A stretch of 64,000 bases of DNA, from positions 190,454-254,453 of the forward strand of contig NZ_LR701575.1 in NCBI RefSeq assembly GCF_902498805.1. Direction: 5' to 3'. The DNA is from Imperialibacter sp. EC-SDR9. Lineage in GTDB: Bacteria; Bacteroidota; Bacteroidia; Cytophagales; Cyclobacteriaceae. This document shows, one piece after another, positions 41,457 to 50,348 of the stretch (the first letter of the stretch is position 1; each line of letters starts with the position of its first letter). The translations under genes were made by a program, and so were the position numbers. The notes beneath the pieces are model-generated. The model searched no databases and was not told the DNA's origin. It worked only from the letters and a program-made list of their open reading frames with translations.

Positions 41457-42688
41457 AAAAGCTCCTTCCCTGCCTCATTGGTCTCTGGGCCCTGGCAGGG
41501 TGCAGCCAAACAACTAATGAAAACAAGGAAAAAGCGATGCCAGCTAAGGGTACCTATGCTTATGATTCTGCTTTTCTGAAAGCCAACACGTCCTCGGTTT
41601 ACGAACTAAAATCGTCCGACGGCCAGGCAAGGGTGCTGCTTTCAGCTGACTATCAGGGTCGGGTAATGACCAGCACTGCTACAGGTGCTTCTGGTAACAG
41701 CTACGGCTGGCTCAACTACGACCTGATTGAAGCTGGCGAATGGAAGATGCAATTCAATCCCGTGGGTGGTGAAGAACGTTTTTGGCTGGGGCCGGAGGGT
41801 GGTCAGTTCTCGGTGTATTTTAAAGGTGGAGATTCCTTCGAAATCGGCAACTGGCAGGTGCCCGCTATTATTGACACGGTGGCCTACCCAGTTGTTTCGG
41901 CGGCGAAAGGTGAAGTAATCTTCGGAATTGAAGCGAGCGTCACCAACTATAGCGGAACCGTATTTGATCTGGCCATCGAGCGAAGTGTTCGGTTGTTACC
42001 GAAAGAAGCACTGGCCACCAGCCTGGGTGTCACCTGGGGAGAAAGCCTCAATTGGGTGGCTTATGAAACGACGAACAGCATTACCAACAAAGGAACTGAA
42101 CAATGGACAAAGGGCTCAGGTCTGCTATCCATCTGGTTGCTGGGCATGATGACGCCATCACCTGAAACCATGGTGATAATTCCTTTCAAGCCAATTGACG
42201 GAGCGAAAGACCATATTGCTGACGACTATTTTGGTGAAATACCGGCGGAAAGGCTAACAGTAACGGACAGCGTTATCTATTTCCAGTGCGACGGTCTTTA
42301 CCGGAGTAAACTTGGGTTGTCGCCTGTCATTGCCAAGCCAATGGCCGCCAGTTTCGACTTTGCAAAGAATATTCTGACCATCATCAAGTTTCACGTAGCA
42401 CCTGAGGGCGATTACGTCAATTCGAAATGGGAAATGCAGGATGAGCCTTTCAAGGGCGACGTCGTAAACTCTTACAATGATGGCCCAATGGCCGATGGCT
42501 CGCAAATGGGGCCTTTTTACGAAATAGAGTCTTCGTCACCAGCCAAAGAACTGGCGCCCGGCGAAGCGCAAGAACACAAGCAACTGACCTGTCATTTCGA
42601 AGGAGAATTCGAAAGCCTCAATCAACTATCTAAAAGCCTTTTGGGCGTTGACTTAACTGAAATAAAAAGCAAGAAAACAACCCTATGA
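41453..42688 (+). CDS. DUF6786 lipoprotein
   Basis: A 411-residue exported protein with a lipobox leader (CLIGLWALAGCSQ). The mature part is a large beta-rich fold matching the DUF6786 proteins of Bacteroidota, with YQGRVMTSTATGASGNSYGW near residue 68 and RFWLGPEGGQFSVYF near 108. Function is unknown; the fold looks like an aldose-1-epimerase-type galactose mutarotase sandwich. It sits between two coupled sugar-acid catabolism genes with ATGA overlaps on both sides, so a role in handling the same substrate is likely. Confidence 0.8.
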   Translation: MKKLLPCLIGLWALAGCSQTTNENKEKAMPAKGTYAYDSAFLKANTSSVYELKSSDGQARVLLSADYQGRVMTSTATGASGNSYGWLNYDLIEAGEWKMQFNPVGGEERFWLGPEGGQFSVYFKGGDSFEIGNWQVPAIIDTVAYPVVSAAKGEVIFGIEASVTNYSGTVFDLAIERSVRLLPKEALATSLGVTWGESLNWVAYETTNSITNKGTEQWTKGSGLLSIWLLGMMTPSPETMVIIPFKPIDGAKDHIADDYFGEIPAERLTVTDSVIYFQCDGLYRSKLGLSPVIAKPMAASFDFAKNILTIIKFHVAPEGDYVNSKWEMQDEPFKGDVVNSYNDGPMADGSQMGPFYEIESSSPAKELAPGEAQEHKQLTCHFEGEFESLNQLSKSLLGVDLTEIKSKKTTL

Positions 42689-43530
42689 AACTCTTTAAAA
42701 CTTCCAACCGAATCATTGCTGAATACGAAGGCCAATCTTACCAAATTTCAGAGAGCTGGGATCACGCTGTAAACCACAGCAAGCTGCATGATCATTTGGT
42801 GAAATTGGTCAAATCTGCCAAACCTCTTGACTCAGGCATAAAAAAAGACTGGCTCAAAGACGGGTTGAGCGCACCGATTGGCAGCCAGGAAGTATGGGCC
42901 TCAGGAGTTACTTACCTCCGAAGCAGAGATGCCAGAATGGAAGAAAGTAAAACCGGTGGCGGCTCCGATTTCTATCAGAAAGTGTATGATGCAGACAGGC
43001 CAGAGCTATTCTTCAAATCGTTGGCCCATCGGGTAGTTGGACATGGAGGCGAGGTGTATATAAGAAAGGACTCTACGTGGAATGTTCCTGAGCCGGAGCT
43101 CACCCTTTTCATCAACTCCAAAGGCGAGATTCAGGGCTACACCGTTGGCAACGACATGAGCAGCCGCAGCATCGAGGGAGAAAATCCACTTTATTTACCT
43201 CAGGCCAAGTCGTATGAAAAAGCCTGTGCACTGGGCCCCTGTCTTTATGTGCCTAAAGAGCCTATTTCGCTGGACACCAATATCGTGATTTCTATCAAAA
43301 GAGGCGGAAACCAGGTATTTCATGAAGAAATTCAGCTAAACAGAATGAAGCGCAAGTTTGAAGAGTTGGTCGAATACCTATACAGGGCTTGTCACTTTAA
43401 TCAGGGAGCCTACCTGATGACTGGCACGGGTATCATCCCTCCCAATGAGTTTACCCTCGAGCCGAAAGACTTGGTGAGCATCAGTATCGATGGCATCGGA
43501 ACGCTGGAAAATGTGGTTGGGGTGATTTGA
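42685..43530 (+). CDS. Fumarylacetoacetate hydrolase family protein (2-keto-3-deoxy-acid dehydratase type)
   Basis: A 281-residue cytosolic protein of the FAH fold. Metal-site and core motifs are visible: SGVTYLRSRDARMEE near residue 74, PELFFKS near 108, PEPELTLFINSKG near 136, and YTVGNDMSSRSIEGENPLYL (20) near 152. The length and the extended N-terminus resemble the AraD1-type 2-keto-3-deoxypentonate dehydratases rather than true fumarylacetoacetase. Overlapping the DUF6786 gene and following an alpha-ketoglutaric semialdehyde dehydrogenase, it most likely dehydrates a 2-keto-3-deoxy-pentonate; the substrate is inferred. Confidence 0.85.
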   Translation: MKLFKTSNRIIAEYEGQSYQISESWDHAVNHSKLHDHLVKLVKSAKPLDSGIKKDWLKDGLSAPIGSQEVWASGVTYLRSRDARMEESKTGGGSDFYQKVYDADRPELFFKSLAHRVVGHGGEVYIRKDSTWNVPEPELTLFINSKGEIQGYTVGNDMSSRSIEGENPLYLPQAKSYEKACALGPCLYVPKEPISLDTNIVISIKRGGNQVFHEEIQLNRMKRKFEELVEYLYRACHFNQGAYLMTGTGIIPPNEFTLEPKDLVSISIDGIGTLENVVGVI

Positions 43531-43616
43531 TAACCACAACTTAAGTCTGCCCAACTTGATATGAAAATTGTCTCTTTAGGACAGAATTTTCTCAGAAACA
43601 AAAAGTAAATTGAAAG

Positions 43617-43826
43617 ATGGGCAGACATGAAGATTTTGAAAGCGAAATCAACAGAACCCTTAATGCGGTGGAAGCTAAAATTTCCTATTTACATGAAGGT
43701 ATGAGAGGGCTTCAGGATTCTTTTAAGGAATTTCACGAAGACATCACTGAATACATGGCCTTTTCGGCTGAAAAATATGCAGATCACGAAAAGCGCCTTT
43801 CTGCGCTTGAAAAGAAGGTGAAATAG
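43617..43826 (+). CDS. Small coiled-coil protein
   Basis: A 69-residue charged helical protein (MGRHEDFESEINRTLNAVEA). Heptad-like spacing of L/M/I/F through residues 15-66 suggests a coiled coil, ending ADHEKRLSALEKKVK. No signal or membrane segment. It follows the FAH gene by 86 bp and is followed by a convergent arfB. I do not recognise a family. Confidence 0.6.
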   Translation: MGRHEDFESEINRTLNAVEAKISYLHEGMRGLQDSFKEFHEDITEYMAFSAEKYADHEKRLSALEKKVK

Positions 43827-43857
43827 ACCGTCAACCCTTTAAAAAATAGCCTACTCC

Positions 43858-44268
43858 TTACTCCCTCCTCCACTTCTTCTTCTCACTTAGCTTTTTCTTG
43901 GCGTCTATGCGTCTCTGCACCGCCGCCTTGCCGGGTTTGGTAGGCTTACGGGCTTTCTTTCGCTCAAACGCTTGCTGTATCAGCGAAGAAAGTTTCTTTA
44001 TTACCTCCTCTTTGTTTTTCAGTTGGGAGCGACTCTCATGCGAGCTCAGCAATAGTTCACCTTCTTTCGTCAGTTTGTTGGCCAGTTTGCGAAGAAGAAT
44101 GGCCTTTTGTTCGTCGCTGATCATTGCCGATTCCTGAATGCTCCACCTCAAGGTCACCTTCGTGCTGACTTTGTTCACATGCTGCCCACCCGGCCCGCCG
44201 CCAGTGGTCGCCGAGAAAACCAGTTCCGAAAGAATGTCTTTTATAGCCGGAGAGGCAGGATAGCTCAT
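43858..44268 (-). CDS. arfB: Alternative ribosome-rescue peptidyl-tRNA hydrolase ArfB
   Basis: A 136-residue stop-codon-independent release factor that hydrolyses peptidyl-tRNA on stalled ribosomes. The catalytic GGQ lies in TTGGGPGGQHVNKVSTKV around residues 20-30, as in all class I release-factor-like proteins. The C-terminal 35 residues are strongly basic (KKARKPTKPGKAAVQRRIDA then KKKLSEKKKWRRE), the tail that enters the empty mRNA channel. Length fits YaeJ/ArfB. It lies 11 bp downstream of a DUF1080 lipoprotein gene on the same strand. Confidence 0.93.
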   Translation of the reverse strand: MSYPASPAIKDILSELVFSATTGGGPGGQHVNKVSTKVTLRWSIQESAMISDEQKAILLRKLANKLTKEGELLLSSHESRSQLKNKEEVIKKLSSLIQQAFERKKARKPTKPGKAAVQRRIDAKKKLSEKKKWRRE

Positions 44269-44279
44269 TGCACTTTGGA

Positions 44280-44969
44280 TTACTCGCTTAGCTTTTCAAT
44301 GGGTTGAAGTGTTACTTTTCGGAACTCTACCTCTGAGCCTTCGGCCTGTAACGCAATCTGGCCTTCACTGGCAGTGCAGTCGTAGCCATGGTTCACCAGG
44401 TCATCATTCACCCACACTTTGATTTCCCTACCAAGGCACTCTACCACCATCTTGTTCCACTCACCCACCGCATCTTCTGAACCGTCGGTCAAATTCACTA
44501 TGCGGCGCAGCATGCCTTCCGAAGTACCCCACTTGGCTGGGTCTCCTCTCCTTGCTTCCATATCGTCTACCTTAATGTCCTCTCTGATGCACCAGAAGTC
44601 GCCGGCATTTTCATGCATCAACTGCGCTTCAATTGACTTGGGGAACATTTCATAGAGCAACCGAGGCGTAGAAGCATGTAAAATCACCCCACAGTTGCCT
44701 GGCTCACCAGCAAACCGGTACTGCACTTCCAGCCTGTAGTTGGAGTAAACCTTATCAGTGATAATATGCCCCTGCGGTGCTGCGAGGCTTACCAGCATGC
44801 CGTTTCTAACAATGAACGGGCTGGGCACCGTGTCGTTGTTGTCCATGGCAGGCACATCGATATGCCAGCCAGTAAAGTCTATGCCGTTGAAAAGGCTAAC
44901 AGGTTCATTCTCTTTTTTTGAACACGCCAAAAAGAAAACAAGGGCTAACAGGATTAAGATTTGCTTCAT
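44280..44969 (-). CDS. DUF1080 (3-keto-disaccharide hydrolase-like) lipoprotein
   Basis: A 229-residue exported lipoprotein with lipobox VFFLACSKK; ATG at 44969 is preferred over the in-frame ATG at 44987 because it leaves a normal short n-region. The mature concanavalin-like sandwich has the DUF1080 signatures LFNGIDFTGWHI, YRLEVQYRFAGEPGNCGVIL (20) and WNKMVVECLGREIKVWVND. DUF1080 proteins include periplasmic 3-keto-glycoside hydrolases that work with sugar 3-dehydrogenases. Such dehydrogenase-like partners are not adjacent here. Overlap with arfB is absent, but the 11-bp gap suggests read-through. Confidence 0.86.
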   Translation of the reverse strand: MKQILILLALVFFLACSKKENEPVSLFNGIDFTGWHIDVPAMDNNDTVPSPFIVRNGMLVSLAAPQGHIITDKVYSNYRLEVQYRFAGEPGNCGVILHASTPRLLYEMFPKSIEAQLMHENAGDFWCIREDIKVDDMEARRGDPAKWGTSEGMLRRIVNLTDGSEDAVGEWNKMVVECLGREIKVWVNDDLVNHGYDCTASEGQIALQAEGSEVEFRKVTLQPIEKLSE

Positions 44970-45049
44970 GCTTGCATTTTTTTTCAAAGTAGCCCCATTT
45001 CAGGCACATTCAAAAATATAAAAGGAAAGCCAATACCCGGATAAGAATA

Positions 45050-45075
45050 AAAGCAAGGCTTCGTAAACCTTGCTT
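45050..45075 (-). terminator. Terminator downstream of the ribosome-associated factor gene
   Basis: AAGCAAGG (45051-45058) and CCTTGCTT (45068-45075). Read on the minus strand the stem is followed by TTTATTCTT. It lies 33 bp past the stop at 45108. Confidence 0.7.
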
Positions 45076-45107
45076 CTATTTGGGGCGCTAATGGACAGAA
45101 ATACTCT

Positions 45108-45395
45108 TTAAGCATCCTTCCATCGCTTTAATTGGTGTTTAATTGCATCTACACTCAGAGTAACTGCCTCTTCGAATGAATCGGCATGCTTAGAGGCAAA
45201 AAGATCATTTCCAGGTAAAGAAACCTTGATTTCGCAAACCTTATTCTCTTTGTTATCGAACTTATCAAGTTTAAGAAACACCCGGCTTTCAACGATCTGA
45301 TCGCTAAGGGTTTCAAGCTTTTCAACATGCAACTTCACAAAATCAGTCAGTGAGTCTTTTGCGTTAAAATTAGGGGTTTCAATGATCGTTTTCAT
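45108..45395 (-). CDS. Ribosome hibernation factor HPF/RaiA family protein
   Basis: A 95-residue short HPF/RaiA (sigma-54 modulation) protein predicted to bind the 30S subunit and keep ribosomes inactive in stationary phase. Signatures: IIETPNFNAKDSLTDFVKLHVEKLE, VESRVFLKLD, KVCEIKVSLPGNDLFASKHAD in shorter parts, and the terminal SVDAIKHQLKRWK. Like other short forms it lacks the dimerising C-terminal domain. Single gene. Confidence 0.88.
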   Translation of the reverse strand: MKTIIETPNFNAKDSLTDFVKLHVEKLETLSDQIVESRVFLKLDKFDNKENKVCEIKVSLPGNDLFASKHADSFEEAVTLSVDAIKHQLKRWKDA

Positions 45396-45653
45396 AGCAT
45401 AACTATTTTAAGGGACATTTTCGGAGCCTTTGTGTCTCCGTTCAAAAGCCAAGATATCAGAGGCTTCCCGGTTCAAATATGACACGATTTAACGAGACTG
45501 ATGATTAATGTCACCTGGTTTTCGGAATTAATTTTTTGGCACAAAAATTCTTCGGGCTACTTGCCTTTCCGGGCACGACAAAGCTCATCTTGCCCTGCTG
45601 ACCGAAGTCAGTGCCTTTGAAATAGTTGCGCAGTACCTTGGTTAGGTAACTAA

Positions 45654-45920
45654 ATGACTAAGGCTATGACAACAGGAAAAGCATTATTGGGCGTGGTAGC
45701 CGGGATGGCTGCCGGTGCCGCTTTAGGGTTGCTTTTTGCTCCGGAAAAAGGTGAAAAGACAAGGAAAAACATTGTTGACAAAAGCGAAGATTTGGCAGGA
45801 ACACTCAATCACAAAATTGAACGAAAATTCAATGAGCTAATGGATTCGGTCAACGCCAAACTTGGTAAAGGCAAGCTGGTCAACAGCTCTGCGCCTTTGG
45901 AGCATGAGAACGTCAATTAG
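45654..45920 (+). CDS. YtxH-domain membrane protein
   Basis: An 88-residue protein with one N-terminal glycine-rich membrane helix (LLGVVAGMAAGAALGLLFAP) followed at once by EKGEKTRKNI, the YtxH signature, and a helical tail. YtxH proteins are linked to envelope stress but their role is unknown. The ATG at 45666 (MTTGK) is an equally good start. Single gene. Confidence 0.83.
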   Translation: MTKAMTTGKALLGVVAGMAAGAALGLLFAPEKGEKTRKNIVDKSEDLAGTLNHKIERKFNELMDSVNAKLGKGKLVNSSAPLEHENVN

Positions 45921-46148
45921 GAGGCAAACCTTCGAGGTTTCAAATTAATCCTAAGCAAAGAGTACCATCTAAAAAAAAGGGGCGTTAGGTTAGCCACGGT
46001 TCATCTGATGCCCTCTTTTGATTTCCGCTGCGACAGAGCTTATGGACATCAGCAGCTTTTCACGCCAAAATGCCCCTTCTGTAAATTGCCCCCAATAAGT
46101 TGGCTAAAAAGTAATGTGCTTTAGTAAATTCGGTTAATTTAGCCGGAC

Positions 46149-46165
46149 ATACCCTCGTTGGGTAT
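46149..46165. promoter_or_regulatory. Inverted repeat upstream of the catabolic operon
   Basis: ATACCC, loop TCGTT, GGGTAT, ending 34 bp before the ATG of the operon's first gene at 46200. A candidate operator; its regulator is unknown. Confidence 0.4.
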
Positions 46166-46199
46166 TTGACGATTTCATCGCATACTATACTCTTAAACT

Positions 46200-49100
46200 A
46201 TGACCTACAAGCCGGCAATAGCATTCCTGAAAGCTATCATCGCACCTCTGTCGTTTGTCCTGCTGTTTAGTTTTGGCTGCCAGCCTGAGAAGCCTTATCT
46301 CAAGATTTCACAAGGAGCACATATCAGCCTTATTGGAAACAACCTTTGCTCCCGAATGATGAATTACGGTTACTTTGAAACGGAAATGCAGCTCAGGTAC
46401 CCCGACTCAGAGTTGTACATCAGAAACATGTGCGACGGCGGTGACACACCCGGGTTCCGACCCCATTCCGGCCGGATTTCGCCCTGGGCATTTCCGGGAG
46501 CTGAAAAGTTTCAAACGGATTTGGCTCAGAACTCTGGTAGCGAAGGGCATTTCGAAACGCCGGACGAATGGCTTGCCCGGCACAAAACTGATATTATCAT
46601 TGCCTGCTTTGGTTTTTCTGAATCCTATGCGGGGCCTGAAGGTGTCGATAATTTCAAGGCAGAACTTTCGGCCTTCATTGAGCACACTTTTTCCCAAAAA
46701 TACAACGATTCCATTCCACCTCAACTGGTGCTGGTGTCGCCCATCGCCTTTCAGGATCTTTCCGATAAATACGACCTTCCCAACGGAGATCAGGAAAACA
46801 GAAACCTCAGTCTCTATGCAAATGCCATCAAGGAAGTGGCCCTGCAATATCAGGTGCTGTTTGTCGACGCTTTTGGGCCAACGCAACAATGGTTTGCTGA
46901 ACAGCAATTGACAATAGATGGATTGCAACTCAATGATGAAGGCTACCAAAAATTTTCGAAGCTACTGGTAGACGAAACCTTCGGTAAAAAGGAAGTTGAA
47001 AACGAGAACCTGCGAGCATCCGTAAAAGAAGCCGTTCTGGAAAAAAACTGGTTTTGGCACAACGATTACAAAATCCCCAACGGCGTCCATGTGTTTGGCA
47101 GAAGGTACCGTCCGTTTGGCAATGAAAACTACCCGGAGGAGCTGATCAAGGTGCGCCAAATGACTGCCATCAGAGATACTGCTATTTGGAAAGTTTTGAA
47201 AGGTGAAAAGTATGAGCTGGCGGTTGCAGATGCAAAAACGCAAAAGCTGACGCCGATTGAAACGAACTACACCCTGACAGACAATGTCAAGTATATGTAC
47301 GGAGATGAGCTCATGAGTCATTTCAAAATGGCGCCTGGTTACAAAATTGAACTATTTGCCTCCGAAGAAGACTTTCCTGAGCTGGCCAACCCTTCTCAGA
47401 TTTCCTTTGACAACAGAGGTCGCCTATGGGTGGCCGTGATGCCCACCTACCCGCACTATAAGCCTGGCGACGCAAGGCCCGACGATAAGCTCGTTATTCT
47501 TGAGGACACCGATGGTGACTTTAAGGCCGACAAGGTAACTGTGTTTGCGGATAAATTACACATCCCGGCTGGCTTCGAATTTGCCCCCGAAGGCGTCTAC
47601 GTCTCTCAGGGCACGAACCTGAAGCTATATACCGACACTGATGGCGACGACAAAGCCGATAAAGTCGAGATCATCCTAAGTGGCTTCGATGACCACGACA
47701 CTCACCACGTGATCAGCGCCTTTAGTGCCGACCCTTCCGGAGCCATTTATATGGGTGAGGGAGTTTTCCTGCATACAAACGTGGAAACACCTTACGGTAC
47801 CGTGCGAGCGACAAATGGTGGATTCTATCGCTACAACCCGCAAAGAAAACGCCTGGAAAGAACTGCCCAGCTTTCCATTCCCAATCCATGGGGCATCGCT
47901 TTTGATGAATGGGGGCAGAACTTCTTCGCACATACTTCCGGACCCGATGTGAACTGGATGATGCCTGGCTCAATCAAGTCGAAATATGGATTGGCTAACC
48001 CAGGATCGAGAAACCTGATTGAAGAAAAGCACAGGGTGCGCCCCACTTCCGGACTGGAGTTTGTGCATAGCAGGCACTTTCCTGATGAAGTGCAGGGCGA
48101 CATGCTGATCAACAATACCATTGGCTTTCTGGGCACCAAAATGCACCAGGTAATGGACGATGGCACCGGCTTCAAAACCAGGCACAGACTTGACCTGGTA
48201 GTCAGCGACGACCCCAACTTCCGTCCAGTGGATATGGAATTTGCGCCAGATGGCTCGCTCTACCTGGCCGACTGGCACAATGTGCTCGTGGGCCACATGC
48301 AGCACAACGCCCGTGATCCCCTGCGTGACCATGTGCATGGCAAAATCTACCGCATCACCTACCCTTCCCGTCCGCTAGTAACACCGGCCAAAGTAGATGG
48401 AGCAAGCATTGAAGAATTGCTCGACAACCTGAAGCTGCCTGAATACCGCACCCGCTACAGAAGCAGAAGAGAGTTGAGAGAAAGAGAAACTGACAAGGTA
48501 CTGGCAGCTATCGAAAAATGGACGAATGAGTTGGATAAAACAGACCCCAACTATGAGAGACTCTTACTTGAGGGGCTGTGGGCATCGTGGGGAATGAATG
48601 CTATTGATCTGAAGCTGCTGAGAACGCTGCTAAAGGCTGACGATTATAAAGTAAGAACAGCCTCCGTTCGGGTGCTTCGTTACACTAGGCACCAGGTGTC
48701 TGAGCAGGCTGGCTTGCTGAAAATGGCTGCCGCTGATGAAAACAGCAGGGTTCGCCTGGAAGCCATTGTGGCCGCTTCGTGGCTGGATGACGATGCAGCC
48801 AGAGAGATTCTCGCAATAGCTGCCCGGAAACCCCTGGATGACTGGATGGAAAAGCCGTACCAGGCCATATTAGATCACATGGTGCCTTACAAGCCCGAAA
48901 TCGCTGGCAACGAGCTGGTGCCACCAATGTTGTCGAAGGAAGAACAACAGTTATTCCTTGCGGGAAAGGAAATTTACATGAGAGATGGCTACTGCAACAC
49001 CTGTCATCAGCCTGACGGAAAAGGGCTGGAAGCGTCAGGCTTTCCCCCTTTGTCAGGCAACGAGTGGGTGCAGGGCAGCGAAGAGCGACTCATCAAAATC

Positions 49101-49361
49101 ACCTTAAAGGGATTGTATGGCCCGATAACGGTGGCCGGAAAAGACTATCCGGGTCAGGTGCCAATGACCCCGTTCGGGGGGCTACTGAATGACCAGGAAA
49201 TAGCCGCTGTCCTCACCTACGTGCGAAGCTCATTTGGCAATTTGGCAGATGCTGTTACTCCTGAAAAAGTAAAAGAAGTGCGTGAGTCGTCAAGCAGCAA
49301 AACCGGCTTCTACACACCTGAAGAACTTTTGAAAGAGCATCCACACGAAAATGACAAGTAA
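46200..49361 (+). CDS. Degenerate SGNH domain/beta-propeller/HEAT/cytochrome c lipoprotein (PVC-type haem protein)
   Basis: A 1,053-residue exported lipoprotein (lipobox LLFSFGCQP). Module order: SGNH-like domain (about 35-270), propeller of the membrane-bound dehydrogenase kind (about 370-740; PSQISFDNRGRLWVAVMPTY) with two Ca2+-type loops DTDGDFKADK and DTDGDDKADK, HEAT-like repeats (about 790-900), and a cytochrome c domain with CNTCH at Cys932, Cys935, His936. The SGNH domain reads IGNNLCSRMM where active enzymes have GDS, and DGLQLN where active enzymes have DGIHLN. So the nucleophile Ser and the catalytic His look replaced. Similar fusions are common in Planctomycetes and Verrucomicrobia. 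It is the first gene of a five-gene operon. Confidence 0.85.
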   Translation: MTYKPAIAFLKAIIAPLSFVLLFSFGCQPEKPYLKISQGAHISLIGNNLCSRMMNYGYFETEMQLRYPDSELYIRNMCDGGDTPGFRPHSGRISPWAFPGAEKFQTDLAQNSGSEGHFETPDEWLARHKTDIIIACFGFSESYAGPEGVDNFKAELSAFIEHTFSQKYNDSIPPQLVLVSPIAFQDLSDKYDLPNGDQENRNLSLYANAIKEVALQYQVLFVDAFGPTQQWFAEQQLTIDGLQLNDEGYQKFSKLLVDETFGKKEVENENLRASVKEAVLEKNWFWHNDYKIPNGVHVFGRRYRPFGNENYPEELIKVRQMTAIRDTAIWKVLKGEKYELAVADAKTQKLTPIETNYTLTDNVKYMYGDELMSHFKMAPGYKIELFASEEDFPELANPSQISFDNRGRLWVAVMPTYPHYKPGDARPDDKLVILEDTDGDFKADKVTVFADKLHIPAGFEFAPEGVYVSQGTNLKLYTDTDGDDKADKVEIILSGFDDHDTHHVISAFSADPSGAIYMGEGVFLHTNVETPYGTVRATNGGFYRYNPQRKRLERTAQLSIPNPWGIAFDEWGQNFFAHTSGPDVNWMMPGSIKSKYGLANPGSRNLIEEKHRVRPTSGLEFVHSRHFPDEVQGDMLINNTIGFLGTKMHQVMDDGTGFKTRHRLDLVVSDDPNFRPVDMEFAPDGSLYLADWHNVLVGHMQHNARDPLRDHVHGKIYRITYPSRPLVTPAKVDGASIEELLDNLKLPEYRTRYRSRRELRERETDKVLAAIEKWTNELDKTDPNYERLLLEGLWASWGMNAIDLKLLRTLLKADDYKVRTASVRVLRYTRHQVSEQAGLLKMAAADENSRVRLEAIVAASWLDDDAAREILAIAARKPLDDWMEKPYQAILDHMVPYKPEIAGNELVPPMLSKEEQQLFLAGKEIYMRDGYCNTCHQPDGKGLEASGFPPLSGNEWVQGSEERLIKITLKGLYGPITVAGKDYPGQVPMTPFGGLLNDQEIAAVLTYVRSSFGNLADAVTPEKVKEVRESSSSKTGFYTPEELLKEHPHENDK

Positions 49362-49463
49362 ATAACCTAACGAACCAATTTATCAAATAAGTAAACTCAA
49401 TACATTGAATAATTAAGCACTGGCGGTTGGTCAGTCGACTACAAAACACAATACTTACTAACA

Positions 49464-50348
49464 ATGAAGATTTCGATACATAACTGGATGCGGGCAGAAA
49501 CCATTGAGGAAACAGTTAACCGGATTGCCAAACTGGGCTACGACAGTCTTGAAATTCAGGGAAGCCCCGAACTGTACGACACAAAAAAGGTAAAACGACT
49601 GCTGGATGATGCCGGTATCAACTGCTGGGGTTCTGTCACGCTAATGTTAGAGCAGCGCAACCTTCTGGCCAAAGACAAAAAGCAAAGAGCCGACTCTGTA
49701 CAATATGTAAAAGACGTCGTAAGAATGGTGGCGGAGCTCGATGGCCACATGGTATCAGTGGTACCGTCGACAGTTGGGAAGATCTTACCGGAAGGCAAAC
49801 CCGAAGAAGACTGGAAATATGCCGTTGACAGTATGAAACAGGTATACGAGTATGCAGAAAGTGTTGGCATTCTGCTTGGAATAGAGCCCATCAACCGTTT
49901 TGAGACCTATTTCATTAACCGTGGCGATCAGGCACTGGCGCTGGCGAAAGAAGTTGGCCCCAAGTGCGGCGTTTGCCTCGACACATTCCATATGAACATT
50001 GAGGAAGATGAAATCCTTCCTGCCATTCATCGTGCCAAAGGCAAATTAATTGGCTTTCACGTGGCCGACAATAATAGAATGGCTCCTGGCATGGGCAAGC
50101 TGGATTGGGCGAGCATCGTCAAAACACTGGGCGAAATTGGTTACGACGATGTGTTGTCGGTTGAGTTTTGCTCCCCGCTCGACAGAACACCGGCCAATCC
50201 TTATCCCAATTCTATTGACGAATCGCCCAAAGGATTGAGTCCAGAGCAAAAAAAGTTTCTCGAAGACCATGGCAGCTCAGCCGTAACCGACGAATTCTAC
50301 ACCATGCTCACCAAAAAATCCATCGAAACGCTCAGACCATTGACATGA
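49464..50348 (+). CDS. Sugar isomerase/epimerase-like TIM barrel
   Basis: A 294-residue cytosolic TIM-barrel protein of the D-tagatose/D-psicose 3-epimerase type, third of its kind here and the only one without an export signal. Four acidic/His metal ligands can be placed: Glu in LLGIEPINRFETYF near residue 141-152, Asp/His in VCLDTFHMNIEED near 175-182, His in GFHVADNN near 202 and Glu in LSVEFCSPL near 234. It overlaps the enolase-superfamily gene by the ATGA at 50345-50348. Predicted to epimerise a ketose or sugar acid at the start of the pathway. Confidence 0.85.
   Translation: MKISIHNWMRAETIEETVNRIAKLGYDSLEIQGSPELYDTKKVKRLLDDAGINCWGSVTLMLEQRNLLAKDKKQRADSVQYVKDVVRMVAELDGHMVSVVPSTVGKILPEGKPEEDWKYAVDSMKQVYEYAESVGILLGIEPINRFETYFINRGDQALALAKEVGPKCGVCLDTFHMNIEEDEILPAIHRAKGKLIGFHVADNNRMAPGMGKLDWASIVKTLGEIGYDDVLSVEFCSPLDRTPANPYPNSIDESPKGLSPEQKKFLEDHGSSAVTDEFYTMLTKKSIETLRPLT

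Noticed and set aside
45971-46023. Possible terminator AAAAGGGGC...GCCCTCTTTTG after the YtxH gene
   Set aside because: The stem is short, imperfect and has a loop of about 30 nt, so it is not convincing.
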